Assembly: GCF_003415675.1 (NCBI RefSeq)
Contig: NZ_QFZK01000004.1
Coordinates: 248,001-312,000 of the forward strand
Reading direction: 5' to 3'
Length of the DNA: 64,000 nt
Source of the DNA: Rhodoferax lacus
GTDB lineage: Bacteria > Pseudomonadota > Gammaproteobacteria > Burkholderiales > Burkholderiaceae_C
Shown: positions 27,012-36,535 of the stretch, piece after piece
Layout of the letters: each line of letters opens with the position of its first letter
Numbering within the stretch: the stretch's first letter is position 1
Translations under genes and position numbers: made by a program
Notes under the pieces: generated by a model
What the model saw: the letters and a program-made list of their open reading frames with translations, nothing else
Databases searched by the model: none
What the model was told of the DNA's origin: nothing

Positions 27012-28163
27012 TCAGGCGGCGTGGGGAACTTGCATGTCGGCTATGGGAATGCGGCGCTCCAGCGCCAGGCCTTGGGCGTCAAACACATGCAAGGCGGCAG
27101 CGGGCAACGAGATGGCGACGCGCTGGCCGGCATCGGCACGGGCATTGCCCGGGGCTTTCACCACGATGGGTTCGTTGGCTTGGTTGCCGCGCATGAAAAG
27201 AAAGGTGGATTCGCCCAGGCGCTCCTGCCATTGCACTTCGCGCACGATGGACTGGGTGGCGGTACCCAGCTCGGCATGTTCGGGGCGCAACCCCAAGGTC
27301 ACAGGCTGGCCGGGTTGCAGGGCACTGGCGTCCACCAGGGCTTCCAGCACCTCGCCACCGGGCAACTGCACACGGGCCCGGTCAGCGTGGCCTTCCACCA
27401 AGGTGCCGGCCATGAAGTTCATCTTGGGCGAGCCAATGAAACCGGCCACAAACAGATTGCGCGGGCGGTGGTAGAGCTCCAGCGGCGAGCCACACTGGGC
27501 CACGCTGCCCTCGGTCAACACAGCGGGGCCGGAGTTGAGCAGCAGAATGCGGTCGGCCAGGGTCATGGCTTCAACCTGGTCGTGGGTGACATAAATGGTC
27601 GCGGCACGGCCAAAGTCGCGGTGGATTTTGGCAATCTCAAAGCGCGTTTGCACGCGCAGCGATGCGTCCAGGTTGGACAGCGGCTCGTCAAACAAGAAGA
27701 CACCGGGTTCCCGCACGATGGCGCGGCCAATGGCCACGCGCTGACGCTGTCCACCCGATAGCGCCTTGGGCTTGCGCTCCAGCAACTGCTCCAGTTGCAG
27801 CACCCGGGCCACGGCCTGCACCTTGTCGCGAATCAGCTGCTTGTCCATTTTGGCCAGCTTCATGCCGAAGGCCAGGTTGTCAAAGACGCTGATATGGGGA
27901 AACAGCGCATAGCTCTGGAACACCATGGCCACACCGCGATTGGCCGGCTGGGTGTCGTTCATGCGCTTGCCGTCGATCAGCAAGTCACCGCTGGTGATGT
28001 CTTCCAGGCCGGCGAGCATGCGCAGCAGCGTGGACTTGCCGCAGCCCGAAGGTCCGACAAAGACGCAGAACTCACCCTGCTTGACCTGCAGATCCACATT
28101 GCGAATTACCGCAATATTGTCCAGATAGTTTTTGTTAACCGCGCGAAGTTCAATGCTTGCCAT
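27012..28163 (-). CDS. Sugar ABC transporter ATP-binding protein (UgpC/MsmK family)
   Basis: ATPase of the alpha-galactoside importer, 383 residues. Walker A GPSGCGKST, signature LSGGQRQRVAIGRA, Walker B VFLFDEPLSNLDA and the switch His in YVTHDQVEA are intact. The C-terminal part (about 240-383) is the TOBE/OB regulatory domain of the CUT1 sugar class (LGLRPEHAEL). It is expected to serve the two permeases at 30973-31890 and 31901-32803. It lies 14 bases after melA. Confidence 0.94.
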   Translation of the reverse strand: MASIELRAVNKNYLDNIAVIRNVDLQVKQGEFCVFVGPSGCGKSTLLRMLAGLEDITSGDLLIDGKRMNDTQPANRGVAMVFQSYALFPHISVFDNLAFGMKLAKMDKQLIRDKVQAVARVLQLEQLLERKPKALSGGQRQRVAIGRAIVREPGVFLFDEPLSNLDASLRVQTRFEIAKIHRDFGRAATIYVTHDQVEAMTLADRILLLNSGPAVLTEGSVAQCGSPLELYHRPRNLFVAGFIGSPKMNFMAGTLVEGHADRARVQLPGGEVLEALVDASALQPGQPVTLGLRPEHAELGTATQSIVREVQWQERLGESTFLFMRGNQANEPIVVKAPGNARADAGQRVAISLPAAALHVFDAQGLALERRIPIADMQVPHAA

Positions 28164-28177
28164 GGTGCTGCGCCCTT

Positions 28178-29593
28178 TCAGGCTTGTAGGAAGTCGGGGA
28201 GAAAGTCGCGGTGGGCAAGCAGCAGCTCATCCACCATGGCGCGGATCTGGGCCAGATCCAACACCGCCGCTGTATGCGGGTCCAGCATGGCTGCGTGGTA
28301 CACATGTTCACGCTTTTCCTGCAGGATGGCGGCAACCACCAGTTCTTGCACATTGACGTTGGTGCGCATCAGCGCGGCAAGCTGGATCGGCAAGGCTCCG
28401 ACCCGGGTGGGTTGCACGCCATTGCTGTCCACCAGGCAGGGCACTTCCACCGCGCAGCCCTGGGGCAAGTTGTCGATCAGGCCTTGGTTGCGCACATTGC
28501 CGTACACCACGCGCGGCTGACCGCTGACCATGGAGTGGATGATCTGCCCGCCATACTCCACCGAGGGCTGAATGGCGTTGAGGCCTTCGAGCAGGCGCAC
28601 CGAGTCTTCCAGCATGCGCGGCATGACCTGGATGCCCGCGGCATGCAGTTCGGCCAGCATGGCCTGTGCATCCTGGCTGCCGGGGGTTTGCAGTTCGCGT
28701 TCAATGTATGGCCAGGCATGCTCGAATATCTGACAACGGCCCGGATACTCATCCAGCGGGATGTTGTACTGTTCCAGAATATCGGCGCGGCCCTTCTTGA
28801 TGAACCAGGGCACGTACTCCGAGAAGTGTTCGCTCGACTCGGTGGGAAAGTGGCCCAGTTGGTGCAGCATTTCGTAGCGCACCCGATTCCACCCGGGTGC
28901 CTTGCCTTCGGCATGGATTTGGCGCAGGCGGGGGTACAGGTCCACGCCCTTGTGTTCAAACTTTGTGTAAAAGGCCATGTGGTTGATACCGGCACAACGG
29001 TAGTCAATCTCGTGGGCAGGAATGCCGAGGTCCTGCGCCAATTCGTGGGCGGTGTGCTGCACGCTGTGGCACAGGCCTACGGTGGGGATGCGCGTGCTGG
29101 CCTGGTTCAGCGCCCAGGTAATCATGGCCATCGGGTTGACGTAGTTGAGGTGTACCGCACCCGGCGCGCAGACCTCTTCCATGTCTTTCAGCATGGCCAG
29201 TTGCACGGGGATGGTACGCAGGCCGCGCATGATGCCGCCTATGCCCAGGGTGTCGCCAATGGTTTGCTCCAGACCAAACTTCTTGGGAATTTCAAAGTCA
29301 GTCACGGTGGCAGGCTTGTAGCCCCCCACCTGTATGGTGCTGATGACGAAGCGCGCATCGGCCAAGGCGCTGCGCCTGTCCAGATGGGCTGTGATGGTAG
29401 GCGTGACACCCAGTGCGGCGGCCAGTCGCCTGGCCACCATCTCGGCCAGGCCCAGGCGGTGTGCGTCAATGTCATGCAACGCCACCTCGCAAGCAGCCAG
29501 TTCGGGATAGGAAAAAATGTCGCCCAGCAGGTTGCGGGTGAAGACAATGCTTCCTGCTCCGATGAGGGTGATTTTGATGCGGCGTTGGCTCAT
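28178..29593 (-). CDS. melA: Alpha-galactosidase MelA, glycoside hydrolase family 4
   Basis: NAD- and manganese-dependent alpha-galactosidase of 471 residues. Its Rossmann start IKITLIGAGSIVFTRNLLGD and segments GGYKPATVTDFEIPKKFGLE, NYVNPMAMITWAL, GLCHSVQ (the metal-binding Cys-His-Ser of MelA-type GH4 enzymes) and YRCAGINHMAFY closely parallel E. coli MelA. It acts by an oxidation-elimination mechanism, unlike the GH36 enzyme in the same operon. ATG 29593 is the family start; an upstream extension is not conserved. It is 16 bases after the binding-protein gene. Confidence 0.94.
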   Translation of the reverse strand: MSQRRIKITLIGAGSIVFTRNLLGDIFSYPELAACEVALHDIDAHRLGLAEMVARRLAAALGVTPTITAHLDRRSALADARFVISTIQVGGYKPATVTDFEIPKKFGLEQTIGDTLGIGGIMRGLRTIPVQLAMLKDMEEVCAPGAVHLNYVNPMAMITWALNQASTRIPTVGLCHSVQHTAHELAQDLGIPAHEIDYRCAGINHMAFYTKFEHKGVDLYPRLRQIHAEGKAPGWNRVRYEMLHQLGHFPTESSEHFSEYVPWFIKKGRADILEQYNIPLDEYPGRCQIFEHAWPYIERELQTPGSQDAQAMLAELHAAGIQVMPRMLEDSVRLLEGLNAIQPSVEYGGQIIHSMVSGQPRVVYGNVRNQGLIDNLPQGCAVEVPCLVDSNGVQPTRVGALPIQLAALMRTNVNVQELVVAAILQEKREHVYHAAMLDPHTAAVLDLAQIRAMVDELLLAHRDFLPDFLQA

Positions 29594-29609
29594 GGCATGC
29601 TCTTGCGTT

Positions 29610-30914
29610 TTATTGCTTGACGAGTTGGTTGGCTTTGGCGTTGGCGGCCTTGAGCGCACTGGTGGCGTCGGACTTATTCATCAACACGGCCTCAATGGAC
29701 GCTTTGATGACCTCGTCCACTTCCGAGCCGCTGTCGGCAATGGGCGGCAGGTAGGTCTTGGACTTGGCCATGGTCAGGAAAGCCGAAGAGTCCACGCCCT
29801 TGCTCTTTTGCACGGCAATGGCTTTTTCGGCCATGCCCTTGATGGCGGGGAACACCACACCGTAGCCGGCCACCACGCTCTGGCAATCGGCCGAGCCCAG
29901 GTACTTGACCCATTTCCAGGCTTCAGGCTGAACCTTGGAGCCCACCCAGATGGAATCCGCCAAACCGTTAAACATGGTGGCGCGGGAGCCTGTCGGACCG
30001 GTGGGCAGCGGCACCCAGGCGGTGTCAAATTTCGCGTTGTCCTTGAAGTAGGTAATCATCCACGAACCCTGGGGCACGATGGCAACCTTCTTGGCCACGA
30101 ACATGGCATCTGCGCCCAGGGACTTGGTGTTCTCCAAGCTGGCAGAGACGCCCTTGCCTGGCAGGCCCGCGAGGTAGTCCAGCGTTTCGGCAAGCTTGGG
30201 GCTGTCGTAGTAGAACTTCGGGTCCCAAGGTTTGTCTTGGTACTTGAAGCCGTTAGAGACGGCAAAGTGACCCCACTCAGTCTGGCCCATCATGCCGCCG
30301 GCACCCGGGTTCTGGTAGCCATAGACGGCCACCTTCTTCTTGTCAAAGCTGGCGCTGTTGGCGTTGTTGCCGGCAGCATCCAAACTGAGTTTGCGCACTA
30401 TCTTTTCAAAACTCCCGCCGTCCTTGGGGTTCCAGTTCATGTTCTGCAGATCGGCCAGGGAGACACCGGCCTTCTTGGCCATTTCCATGTTGACCACGAA
30501 GCCTATGGTGTCCCAGTCCTTGGGCAGGCCGAATTGCTTGCCATCACGGCCCCAGTTGTCGTAGAGGCCGTTGGTATAGGCCGCGGTATCCACCTTGTCG
30601 CGCATGATCAGCGGAGCCAGGTCTACCAGTTGACCATTCTTGGAAAACTCAGGGTACTTGGCCAGGTGGTCAGTGAACACGTCGGGGGCCGTGCCGGAAA
30701 TGAAACCAGTGGAAATCGCGGTCCAGTAATCATTCCAGCCCGATTGCGTAATCTTGATGGTGATGTCGCTGTTCTTCTTTTCAAAATCAGCGGCGCACTG
30801 CTTGTAGGCTGGTAACTGGTTGGAGTCCCACATCATGTATTTGACTTCGGTCGCCTGGGCGGAACCGCAAGCGGCTGCCACTACGGCGGCCAGGATGGTG
30901 AATTGGAATTTCAA
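29610..30914 (-). CDS. Sugar ABC transporter extracellular substrate-binding protein (CUT1)
   Basis: Periplasmic receptor of the importer, 434 residues, with a signal peptide (about 1-21, ending AQA). Family 1 features are VKYMMWDSNQLPAYKQ, SGTAPDVFTDHLAKYPEF, the VAIVPQGSWMITYF segment and EAWKWVKYLGSADCQ. Operon context points to alpha-galactosides such as melibiose or raffinose. It is the third gene rather than the first and lies 58 bases after the second permease, a gap that may let it be expressed at a higher level. Confidence 0.92.
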   Translation of the reverse strand: MKFQFTILAAVVAAACGSAQATEVKYMMWDSNQLPAYKQCAADFEKKNSDITIKITQSGWNDYWTAISTGFISGTAPDVFTDHLAKYPEFSKNGQLVDLAPLIMRDKVDTAAYTNGLYDNWGRDGKQFGLPKDWDTIGFVVNMEMAKKAGVSLADLQNMNWNPKDGGSFEKIVRKLSLDAAGNNANSASFDKKKVAVYGYQNPGAGGMMGQTEWGHFAVSNGFKYQDKPWDPKFYYDSPKLAETLDYLAGLPGKGVSASLENTKSLGADAMFVAKKVAIVPQGSWMITYFKDNAKFDTAWVPLPTGPTGSRATMFNGLADSIWVGSKVQPEAWKWVKYLGSADCQSVVAGYGVVFPAIKGMAEKAIAVQKSKGVDSSAFLTMAKSKTYLPPIADSGSEVDEVIKASIEAVLMNKSDATSALKAANAKANQLVKQ

Positions 30915-30972
30915 GGTTTGTCTCCGTTATAGGAAGGGTTGAGGGGGAACTTTTGAATGGAAAAATGCTGCG

Positions 30973-31890
30973 CTACTTGCCACCGCTGAATTGCACTGAC
31001 TCCACGACCCGGCGGCCCAGGACCACCAGCAGCAAGATGGTGGGCATCACAGTGATCGCGGTAGCGGCCATCAGGCCGGTCCAGTCGGGTTGGCCTTGGG
31101 CGGTTTGCGACTTGAAGGTCTGCAGTGCCACGGGCAACACCTGCTGCATTTCGTCTTTGGCCACCAGATAGGGCCAGAAAAATTCGTTCCACATATTGAT
31201 GCCCGTAAGCATGCCAATCGTCGCCAGCGGCGTGATGCTCAGCGGAAGCACCACATGGATGAAGATGTAAAAGTAAGAGGCGCCGTCGAGCAGAGCCGCC
31301 TCCTCCAGATCGCGCGGTATCGACAAGAAAAATTGCCGAAGGAAGAACACGGAGAAACCCTGCATCAGGCAAAACGGCGCCACCATGCCGACCATGGTGT
31401 TGAGCAGGCCCAGATCCTTGATCAGGATGAAGTTGGGGATGAAGGTGACCACACCCGGCACCATCATCGAACCCACAAACAGGGCGAACAGCGTATCGCG
31501 CCCCGGAAAACGAAGGCGGGCAAAGGCATAGGCTGCCATGGCGGCGCAACTCACTTGCAGCAACACGATGGTGATGGTGAACACCAACGAATTGCCCAGC
31601 GCGCGCAGGAAGTTGATCTCGGCACCCGAGCCGCCGCGCGCCCGGCCTTCTTCCTGAGTCATCAAGCCCAGTACGCGCTTGAAGTTGTCCAGTGTGGGGG
31701 CGGTTGGCAGTAGACGGTCAGACTCGGTGTAGAGGTCCGTCGAGTGCATGAGGGCGGTCTTGACTACCATCCACAGTGGCGTCACCGTAATCAGCAGCAT
31801 GAGGCCCAGTGCTACCCACGCGGCGGCACGGCCAGGGCTGAAAGTGCGCTTGCGTGGAGCCTGGTTGTCGGGAATGGTGATAGGTGCCAT
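30973..31890 (-). CDS. Sugar ABC transporter permease (MalG-like)
   Basis: A 305-residue inner-membrane permease with six predicted helices. The EAA loop that docks the ATPase reads LEEAALLDGASYFYIFIHVV followed by LPLSITPL. ATG 31890 follows GAAGGAGAT, and an N-terminal extension upstream is not family-like. It starts 10 bases after the stop of the other permease gene, and the two form the membrane pore of the CUT1 importer. Confidence 0.93.
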   Translation of the reverse strand: MAPITIPDNQAPRKRTFSPGRAAAWVALGLMLLITVTPLWMVVKTALMHSTDLYTESDRLLPTAPTLDNFKRVLGLMTQEEGRARGGSGAEINFLRALGNSLVFTITIVLLQVSCAAMAAYAFARLRFPGRDTLFALFVGSMMVPGVVTFIPNFILIKDLGLLNTMVGMVAPFCLMQGFSVFFLRQFFLSIPRDLEEAALLDGASYFYIFIHVVLPLSITPLATIGMLTGINMWNEFFWPYLVAKDEMQQVLPVALQTFKSQTAQGQPDWTGLMAATAITVMPTILLLVVLGRRVVESVQFSGGK

Positions 31891-31900
31891 GGGATCTCCT

Positions 31901-32803
31901 TCAGGCCAGGTCGTTTTGCGATGCCCGCATGACACGCATCTGAAATACGGTGTAAAACATCATCACCACGCACAGGGTCATGGACATGGCTGAGGCATAG
32001 CCCATCTTGTAGAAGCTGAAGGCGTTCTGCACGATGTAGTGCACGATCACGCGGGTCGAGTCCAGCGGCCCGCCGTTGGTTGTGACTGCGATGGTGTCAA
32101 AGATCTGAAACGAACCGGTGACACTGGTGACCAGCACAAAAACCATCACCGGACGCAGCAGGGGCAGCGTGACGCGCCAGAACATCTGCCACTCACTGGC
32201 ACCCTCCAGGGCTGCGGCCTCGTACAGATTGCGCGGTATGTTCTGCAGACCGGCCAGGAACAGCATGGCCACCAGCCCCATGTGGCGCCAGATATTGACC
32301 GCTGCCACGGTGAGCAGCGCCTGATCGGCTCCGCCAAAAAAGGGCTGGCGCTCAAAGCCCAGTCCATCAATCATGCCGTTGACCAGACCCAGCAGGGGGT
32401 CCAACATCCAAAGCCACATCATGGCCACCAGTACGTTGGACAGCAGGTAGGGCAGCAAGACGATGGACTTCACAAACAGTGACTTGGTCAACCGGTCCAT
32501 GGACACGGCCAGGAACAATCCCAGCACGATTTGCATCGGGATATTCAGCACCACGTAAATGGCCGACAACTCCATGCCTTGCCAGAATTTGCCGTCTTCC
32601 AGCATGTGGGCGTAATTGGCCATGCCGACAAAGCGCGGAGCGCGCAGCAGATTCCAGTCGGTCAGGCTGATCTGGATGGCGCGCAATGTGGGCCAAGCGT
32701 AGAACACCAAAAAGCCGAGGAAGGCGGGCAGCACCAGCGCCCAGGCGGTCAGCGTTTCGGCGCGCCGGCTGCTACTTAAAGCATGGTTGGAGGAACTGGC
32801 CAC
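31901..32803 (-). CDS. Sugar ABC transporter permease (MalF-like), first gene of the alpha-galactoside operon
   Basis: A 300-residue permease with six predicted helices. Hallmarks include AWALVLPAFLGFLVFYAWPT, the SLTDWNLL segment, and the EAA loop LYEAAALEGASEWQMFWRVT. First gene of the nine-gene minus-strand unit that ends at 21546. Its promoter region (32804-32922) is shared with the divergent LacI-family gene and carries two matching operators. Confidence 0.93.
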   Translation of the reverse strand: MASSSNHALSSSRRAETLTAWALVLPAFLGFLVFYAWPTLRAIQISLTDWNLLRAPRFVGMANYAHMLEDGKFWQGMELSAIYVVLNIPMQIVLGLFLAVSMDRLTKSLFVKSIVLLPYLLSNVLVAMMWLWMLDPLLGLVNGMIDGLGFERQPFFGGADQALLTVAAVNIWRHMGLVAMLFLAGLQNIPRNLYEAAALEGASEWQMFWRVTLPLLRPVMVFVLVTSVTGSFQIFDTIAVTTNGGPLDSTRVIVHYIVQNAFSFYKMGYASAMSMTLCVVMMFYTVFQMRVMRASQNDLA

Positions 32804-32827
32804 GAGTTTTCCTTAAATTTGCGATAA

Positions 32828-32841
32828 CTAACACGCGTTAG
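32828..32841. promoter_or_regulatory. LacI-family operator 1
   Basis: CTAACACGCGTTAG is a 14-base inverted repeat with one mismatched pair around a central CG, the form bound by LacI/GalR regulators. It lies about 25 bases before the first permease gene, in the gap divergent with the lacI-family gene. Confidence 0.75.
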
Positions 32842-32859
32842 ATTTGATATTAGGCCAAA

Positions 32860-32873
32860 CTTACGCGCGTTAG
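32860..32873. promoter_or_regulatory. LacI-family operator 2
   Basis: CTTACGCGCGTTAG differs from operator 1 at two positions and also has one mismatched pair; the joint consensus is CTAACGCGCGTTAG. Centres are 32 bases apart, about three helical turns, so two dimers could bind on one face. Confidence 0.75.
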
Positions 32874-32922
32874 TACTAGGGTAAACACTGCTAATGTGAA
32901 TTCGACTACGATGAGGAGTCCT

Positions 32923-33996
32923 ATGCCACTCCACATGAAGTCCCCCACCAGCAGTGAAGTCGCCAGACGCGCTGGGGTTTCTCGCACCACGGTCTCTTTT
33001 GTGCTCAACAACGTGCGCGACCGGGGCATCAGCGATGCCACACGCGAACGCGTGTTGGCCGTGGCGCGGGAGCTGGGCCATGCGCCCAACATCGCTGCCC
33101 GCACGCTGGCTGGTGGCGCCACTGGCACGGTCGCACTGGTTATCCCCAAGGCGGCGCATCTGTATGTGGACGTCTTTCTGAGCCAGTTGGTGGCCAGCAT
33201 CAACCAGGAGTGCCATCTGCACGGACTCAAGATGTTGATCGAATCCACCGACGACGAGGGCCGAGACCCTGGCGGCTTTGTGGACCTGGTGCGCAGTCGG
33301 CGCATTGACGGCTTGATCGTGGTGAACCCTAGTCTGGCTGGGCGCAAGCATCTGGGCGGCATTGCCGATGCCAGGATTCCCATGGTGGTGTTTGGTGCCG
33401 GTCTGCCTGATGTCGAGCGCTACAACACCTGCGGCAATGACACCTCGGCGGCGGCACACAAGGTCGTGGACCATCTGGTTGGCCTGGGACACCGCCAGAT
33501 TGCATTTGTGAATTTTGCACAGCCGGAATATTTGGCGGTAAATGAGAGGGAACGCGGCTGGCGCGAGGCCATGGAGAGCCACGGCATTGCCATTGACCCG
33601 CTCTGGGCCACCCATGCCGACCTGAGTGCAGCTAGCGGTTACCGCGCGATGCAGGAAATGTTGGCACGAGGCATCAAGTTCACCGCCCTGTTTGCGGGCA
33701 ACGACACGATTGCGTTTGGCGCCATGCGGGCCTTGCGTGAAGCCGGGCTGCGCATACCGCAGGATGTGGCACTGGTGGGTTACGACGACATTCCGTTAGC
33801 CGAGTTTGCCTCGCCGCCGCTGACCACCGTGCGCACCGACACCATTGGTCTGGGCCGGGACGCGATGAACATGCTCTTGTCCCTGCTGCGGCAAGACCCC
33901 GGCCTGCAAACCTTGCGCCATGAGCAGCCGGTTGAACTGATTGTTCGGGAGTCGTGTGGAGCAAGTTCACCAGCAGTGTTCAAGGCAGCAACATGA
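32923..33996 (+). CDS. LacI-family transcriptional regulator of the alpha-galactoside operon
   Basis: A 357-residue repressor. The N-terminal helix-turn-helix reads SSEVARRAGVSRTTVSFVLN followed by the hinge helix (NIAARTLAGG); the rest is a periplasmic-binding-protein-like effector domain with ALVIPKAAHLYVDVF, FVNFAQPEY, FAGNDTIAFGAMRAL and DVALVGYDDIPLAEF. ATG 32923 is chosen because AGGAG lies five bases upstream; GTG 32896 is in frame but less likely. It is divergent from the operon and shares two operators with it. The inducer is probably an alpha-galactoside or galactose. Confidence 0.93.
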   Translation: MPLHMKSPTSSEVARRAGVSRTTVSFVLNNVRDRGISDATRERVLAVARELGHAPNIAARTLAGGATGTVALVIPKAAHLYVDVFLSQLVASINQECHLHGLKMLIESTDDEGRDPGGFVDLVRSRRIDGLIVVNPSLAGRKHLGGIADARIPMVVFGAGLPDVERYNTCGNDTSAAAHKVVDHLVGLGHRQIAFVNFAQPEYLAVNERERGWREAMESHGIAIDPLWATHADLSAASGYRAMQEMLARGIKFTALFAGNDTIAFGAMRALREAGLRIPQDVALVGYDDIPLAEFASPPLTTVRTDTIGLGRDAMNMLLSLLRQDPGLQTLRHEQPVELIVRESCGASSPAVFKAAT

Positions 33997-34153
33997 CCCC
34001 TATCGCCAGCTCCGTATTCGGTCACTCACCTGATGGTCGCCAATCGCCCACGGACGGTGTTGCCGGCCTGAGCGACGGCTATCGAATAGTTGCCACCCCA
34101 CCCCGGCGTAGCCCAAGCGCTGCAGCGACCGCCGAAACGCAATCTATAAACTT

Positions 34154-36241
34154 TCAGCCCCACACATCTGCTGGCAGCAAGGCCTTCTTGCGGTAGATGG
34201 TGTTGCGCGACACGCCCAGCATCTTGGCCGCCACCGACACGTTGCCGCCGGTGCTGCGCAGGGCTTGCGCCATGGCACCGAGTGCCACGTTTTCCAGCTT
34301 GGTTGAGGCGAAGGGCGGGGGGGCTGAAGGTGCAGTCATGGCGGGCGCTTGCTCGGGCGCTGGGCGTATCACCTCCATCTGCTTGACCGATGCGCGCGGC
34401 AGCACCAGGTCAGCCATCTGCACCTCTTCCAGAAAGTCATCCGGCAGGTGGTGCATCTGGATGTCTTCGTTGCAGCCCACCATCACCACCGCCGTGCGCA
34501 GCAGGTTGTAGAGCTGGCGGAAGTTGCCCGGCCAGGGGAACTGGTGGAACAGGTTCATCACCTGATTCGAAATACCGATGGGTGTGGGCGAGTGGCACAC
34601 GCTGGCCAAAATCTTGCGCGTGACCACTTCCAGGTCTTGCCGTTCGCGCAGCGCGGGCAGGCGCACCACCAGGCCGTTGAGGCGGTAGTACAGGTCTTCG
34701 CGGAACTCGCCGCGGGCAATCATGTCTTTCAGGTTTTTGTTGGTGGCGCAGATCACGGCCACGTCCACCTCCACCTCTTTGCCTGCGCCCAGCGGGCTGA
34801 CCTTGCGCTCCTGCAATACGCGCAGCAAACGCGCCTGCAGGTGCTTGGGCATGTCGCCAATCTCGTCCAGGAACAGCGTGCCACCATTGGCAAACAGCAC
34901 CTTGCCCACCGAGCCCTTGCGCTTGGCGCCGGTGAAGGCGCCTTCCTCGTAGCCGAACAGCTCGGACTCGATCAGGGTCTCGGGGATGGACGCGCAGTTG
35001 ACGGACACAAAGTTGTTGCCCGCGCGCGGTGAGTCGTTGTGGATGGCCTGGGCCAGCAGGTCTTTTCCGGTGCCGGTCTCGCCCAGGATCATCACCGGGA
35101 TATCGCGCCCGCGCACTTTGTAGAGCTTCTGGATGACGGCGGCCACCTGGGTATCACCGGTGTCGAGGTAGCGCAGGCTGGACAGCGACTCGCGGCGCTG
35201 CGCGTCGCGGCTGGCCGCCGTGCTGGGTGCATCCGCTTTGGCGGGCGCCTTGGCTTGCGTGTCGGCCGCCGGTTCGTCAGAAGCACTGGCCGTGGCGCCA
35301 AAATGCATCCCCCCAAAGGGCATGCGCGACTTCACGTCGCTGATGCAGCACACCGTCACGCCGTTGTGCAGGCACAGGTTCATGGGACGTGTGCCGGCCG
35401 TGCGCACGCGGTCATGGAATTGCGAGATGGACACGCCAAACAGCGACGAGAAGGTATGCGCCCCCAGCGCATTGGCCGAGAGCGTCAGCTGGAACTGCGC
35501 GCTGCGGTTGGCGGTGACAAAGCGGCCGTCGCCGGTGAACACGGCAATGCCTTCCATCAGCGTGCCCAAGAACTCGGCGCGCGCATGGAAGCGCACGATG
35601 ATCTCCTTGGGGAACACGTCGGCATACATATGGTTTTCAATCATCTGCGCCGACATGCGCGCCAGCGCCATGGTGTGCTGGTGGTAGCTGCGGTGGTCGC
35701 CCGTCACGTCCAGTGCGCCCATCACCTTGCCATAGGGATCGAAGATGGGGGTGCAGGAGCAGGTGAGAAAACGGTTGGCCTCCAGAAAGTGCTGCGAGCC
35801 GTGGACCACCACCGGGTGCTCCTCGGTTAGCGCCGTGCCGATGGCGTTGGTGCCCTTGCTTTTTTCGGACCAGTCCACGCCCGGCGCCAGGGCTACCTGC
35901 GAGGCCTTTTCCAGAAAATCGGCATCGCCCAGCGAGTGCAGCACCATGCCGCTGCGTGTGGTCAGCAACACCATGCTCTGCGTGTTGGCAATCTGCTGGT
36001 AGAGAGTCTCCATGACAGGAGCGGCGTGCTGGTAGAGAAAGCTGTTTTCCTCCAGCGTCTGGTTCAACAGCCCACGTCCGGCCACCGAAAAATCGGGTGC
36101 GTCCATCTCGCGCAGGCCATAGGCCTGGGAACGCTGGCGCGAGGAGCCTATCAGGGACTCGTGTTCAGGGCTATTCAACGACGGGCTGTTCAAGGGCCCA
36201 TAGCTTCCGCCGCCTTTTGCTGTGCGGTCATTGGGGGTCAT
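34154..36241 (-). CDS. Sigma-54-dependent activator, AcoR-like (GAF-PAS-AAA-Fis)
   Basis: A 695-residue enhancer-binding protein. An N-terminal GAF sensor (with WSEKSKGTNAIGTALTEEHP and LTCSCTPIFDPYGKVMGALD) is followed by a PAS region (GIAVFTGDGRFVTANRSAQ), an AAA+ domain with Walker A GETGTGKD, the sigma-54-contacting GAFTGA loop, Walker B GTLFLDEIGDM and the Arg finger region, then a Fis-type helix-turn-helix (GNVSVAAKMLGVSRNTIYRK). ATG 36241 follows CGGAG; 36364 would add 41 non-conserved residues. It is the only sigma-54 activator in the window and is divergent from the cytochrome c-550 gene, so it very likely runs the PQQ system. Confidence 0.92.
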   Translation of the reverse strand: MTPNDRTAKGGGSYGPLNSPSLNSPEHESLIGSSRQRSQAYGLREMDAPDFSVAGRGLLNQTLEENSFLYQHAAPVMETLYQQIANTQSMVLLTTRSGMVLHSLGDADFLEKASQVALAPGVDWSEKSKGTNAIGTALTEEHPVVVHGSQHFLEANRFLTCSCTPIFDPYGKVMGALDVTGDHRSYHQHTMALARMSAQMIENHMYADVFPKEIIVRFHARAEFLGTLMEGIAVFTGDGRFVTANRSAQFQLTLSANALGAHTFSSLFGVSISQFHDRVRTAGTRPMNLCLHNGVTVCCISDVKSRMPFGGMHFGATASASDEPAADTQAKAPAKADAPSTAASRDAQRRESLSSLRYLDTGDTQVAAVIQKLYKVRGRDIPVMILGETGTGKDLLAQAIHNDSPRAGNNFVSVNCASIPETLIESELFGYEEGAFTGAKRKGSVGKVLFANGGTLFLDEIGDMPKHLQARLLRVLQERKVSPLGAGKEVEVDVAVICATNKNLKDMIARGEFREDLYYRLNGLVVRLPALRERQDLEVVTRKILASVCHSPTPIGISNQVMNLFHQFPWPGNFRQLYNLLRTAVVMVGCNEDIQMHHLPDDFLEEVQMADLVLPRASVKQMEVIRPAPEQAPAMTAPSAPPPFASTKLENVALGAMAQALRSTGGNVSVAAKMLGVSRNTIYRKKALLPADVWG

Positions 36242-36476
36242 TGTGTCTCCGGCGTTCGCTGCTGGCCAGTGGATGCTGTCCGCATCCCGATAACCCACGT
36301 CACCGAATGCAGAGCAGCCATCAGACAGGCCGAAGCGACTCTTTGTATCGAAATTCTCTGGCATTCATTGTGCTCCGTTTTGTCACAGGACTCAATGCGG
36401 AGCAATATGAATGCCAGTACCAACTGTGCCGCTGCGCCAAATTGTCACAGCCTGCCGCGCCCAGGCCCAAAATTCC

Positions 36477-36491
36477 TGGCGCGATATTTGC
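36477..36491 (+). promoter_or_regulatory. Sigma-54 promoter of the cytochrome c-550 gene
   Basis: TGGCGC-N5-TTGC keeps the essential GG and GC ten bases apart. It is 44 bases before the start codon, in the 294-base gap divergent with the activator gene; the same gap has two TGTCACAG sites (36381-36388, 36443-36450). Confidence 0.8.
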
Positions 36492-36535
36492 GCAATGCTT
36501 GGCACCCGCAACTTTTGACACGACCCGATAACACC

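Noticed and set aside
32896-32922. GTG 32896 as the start of the LacI-family gene
   Set aside because: It would add nine residues, and AGGAG with proper spacing precedes ATG 32923, right at the family's usual start.
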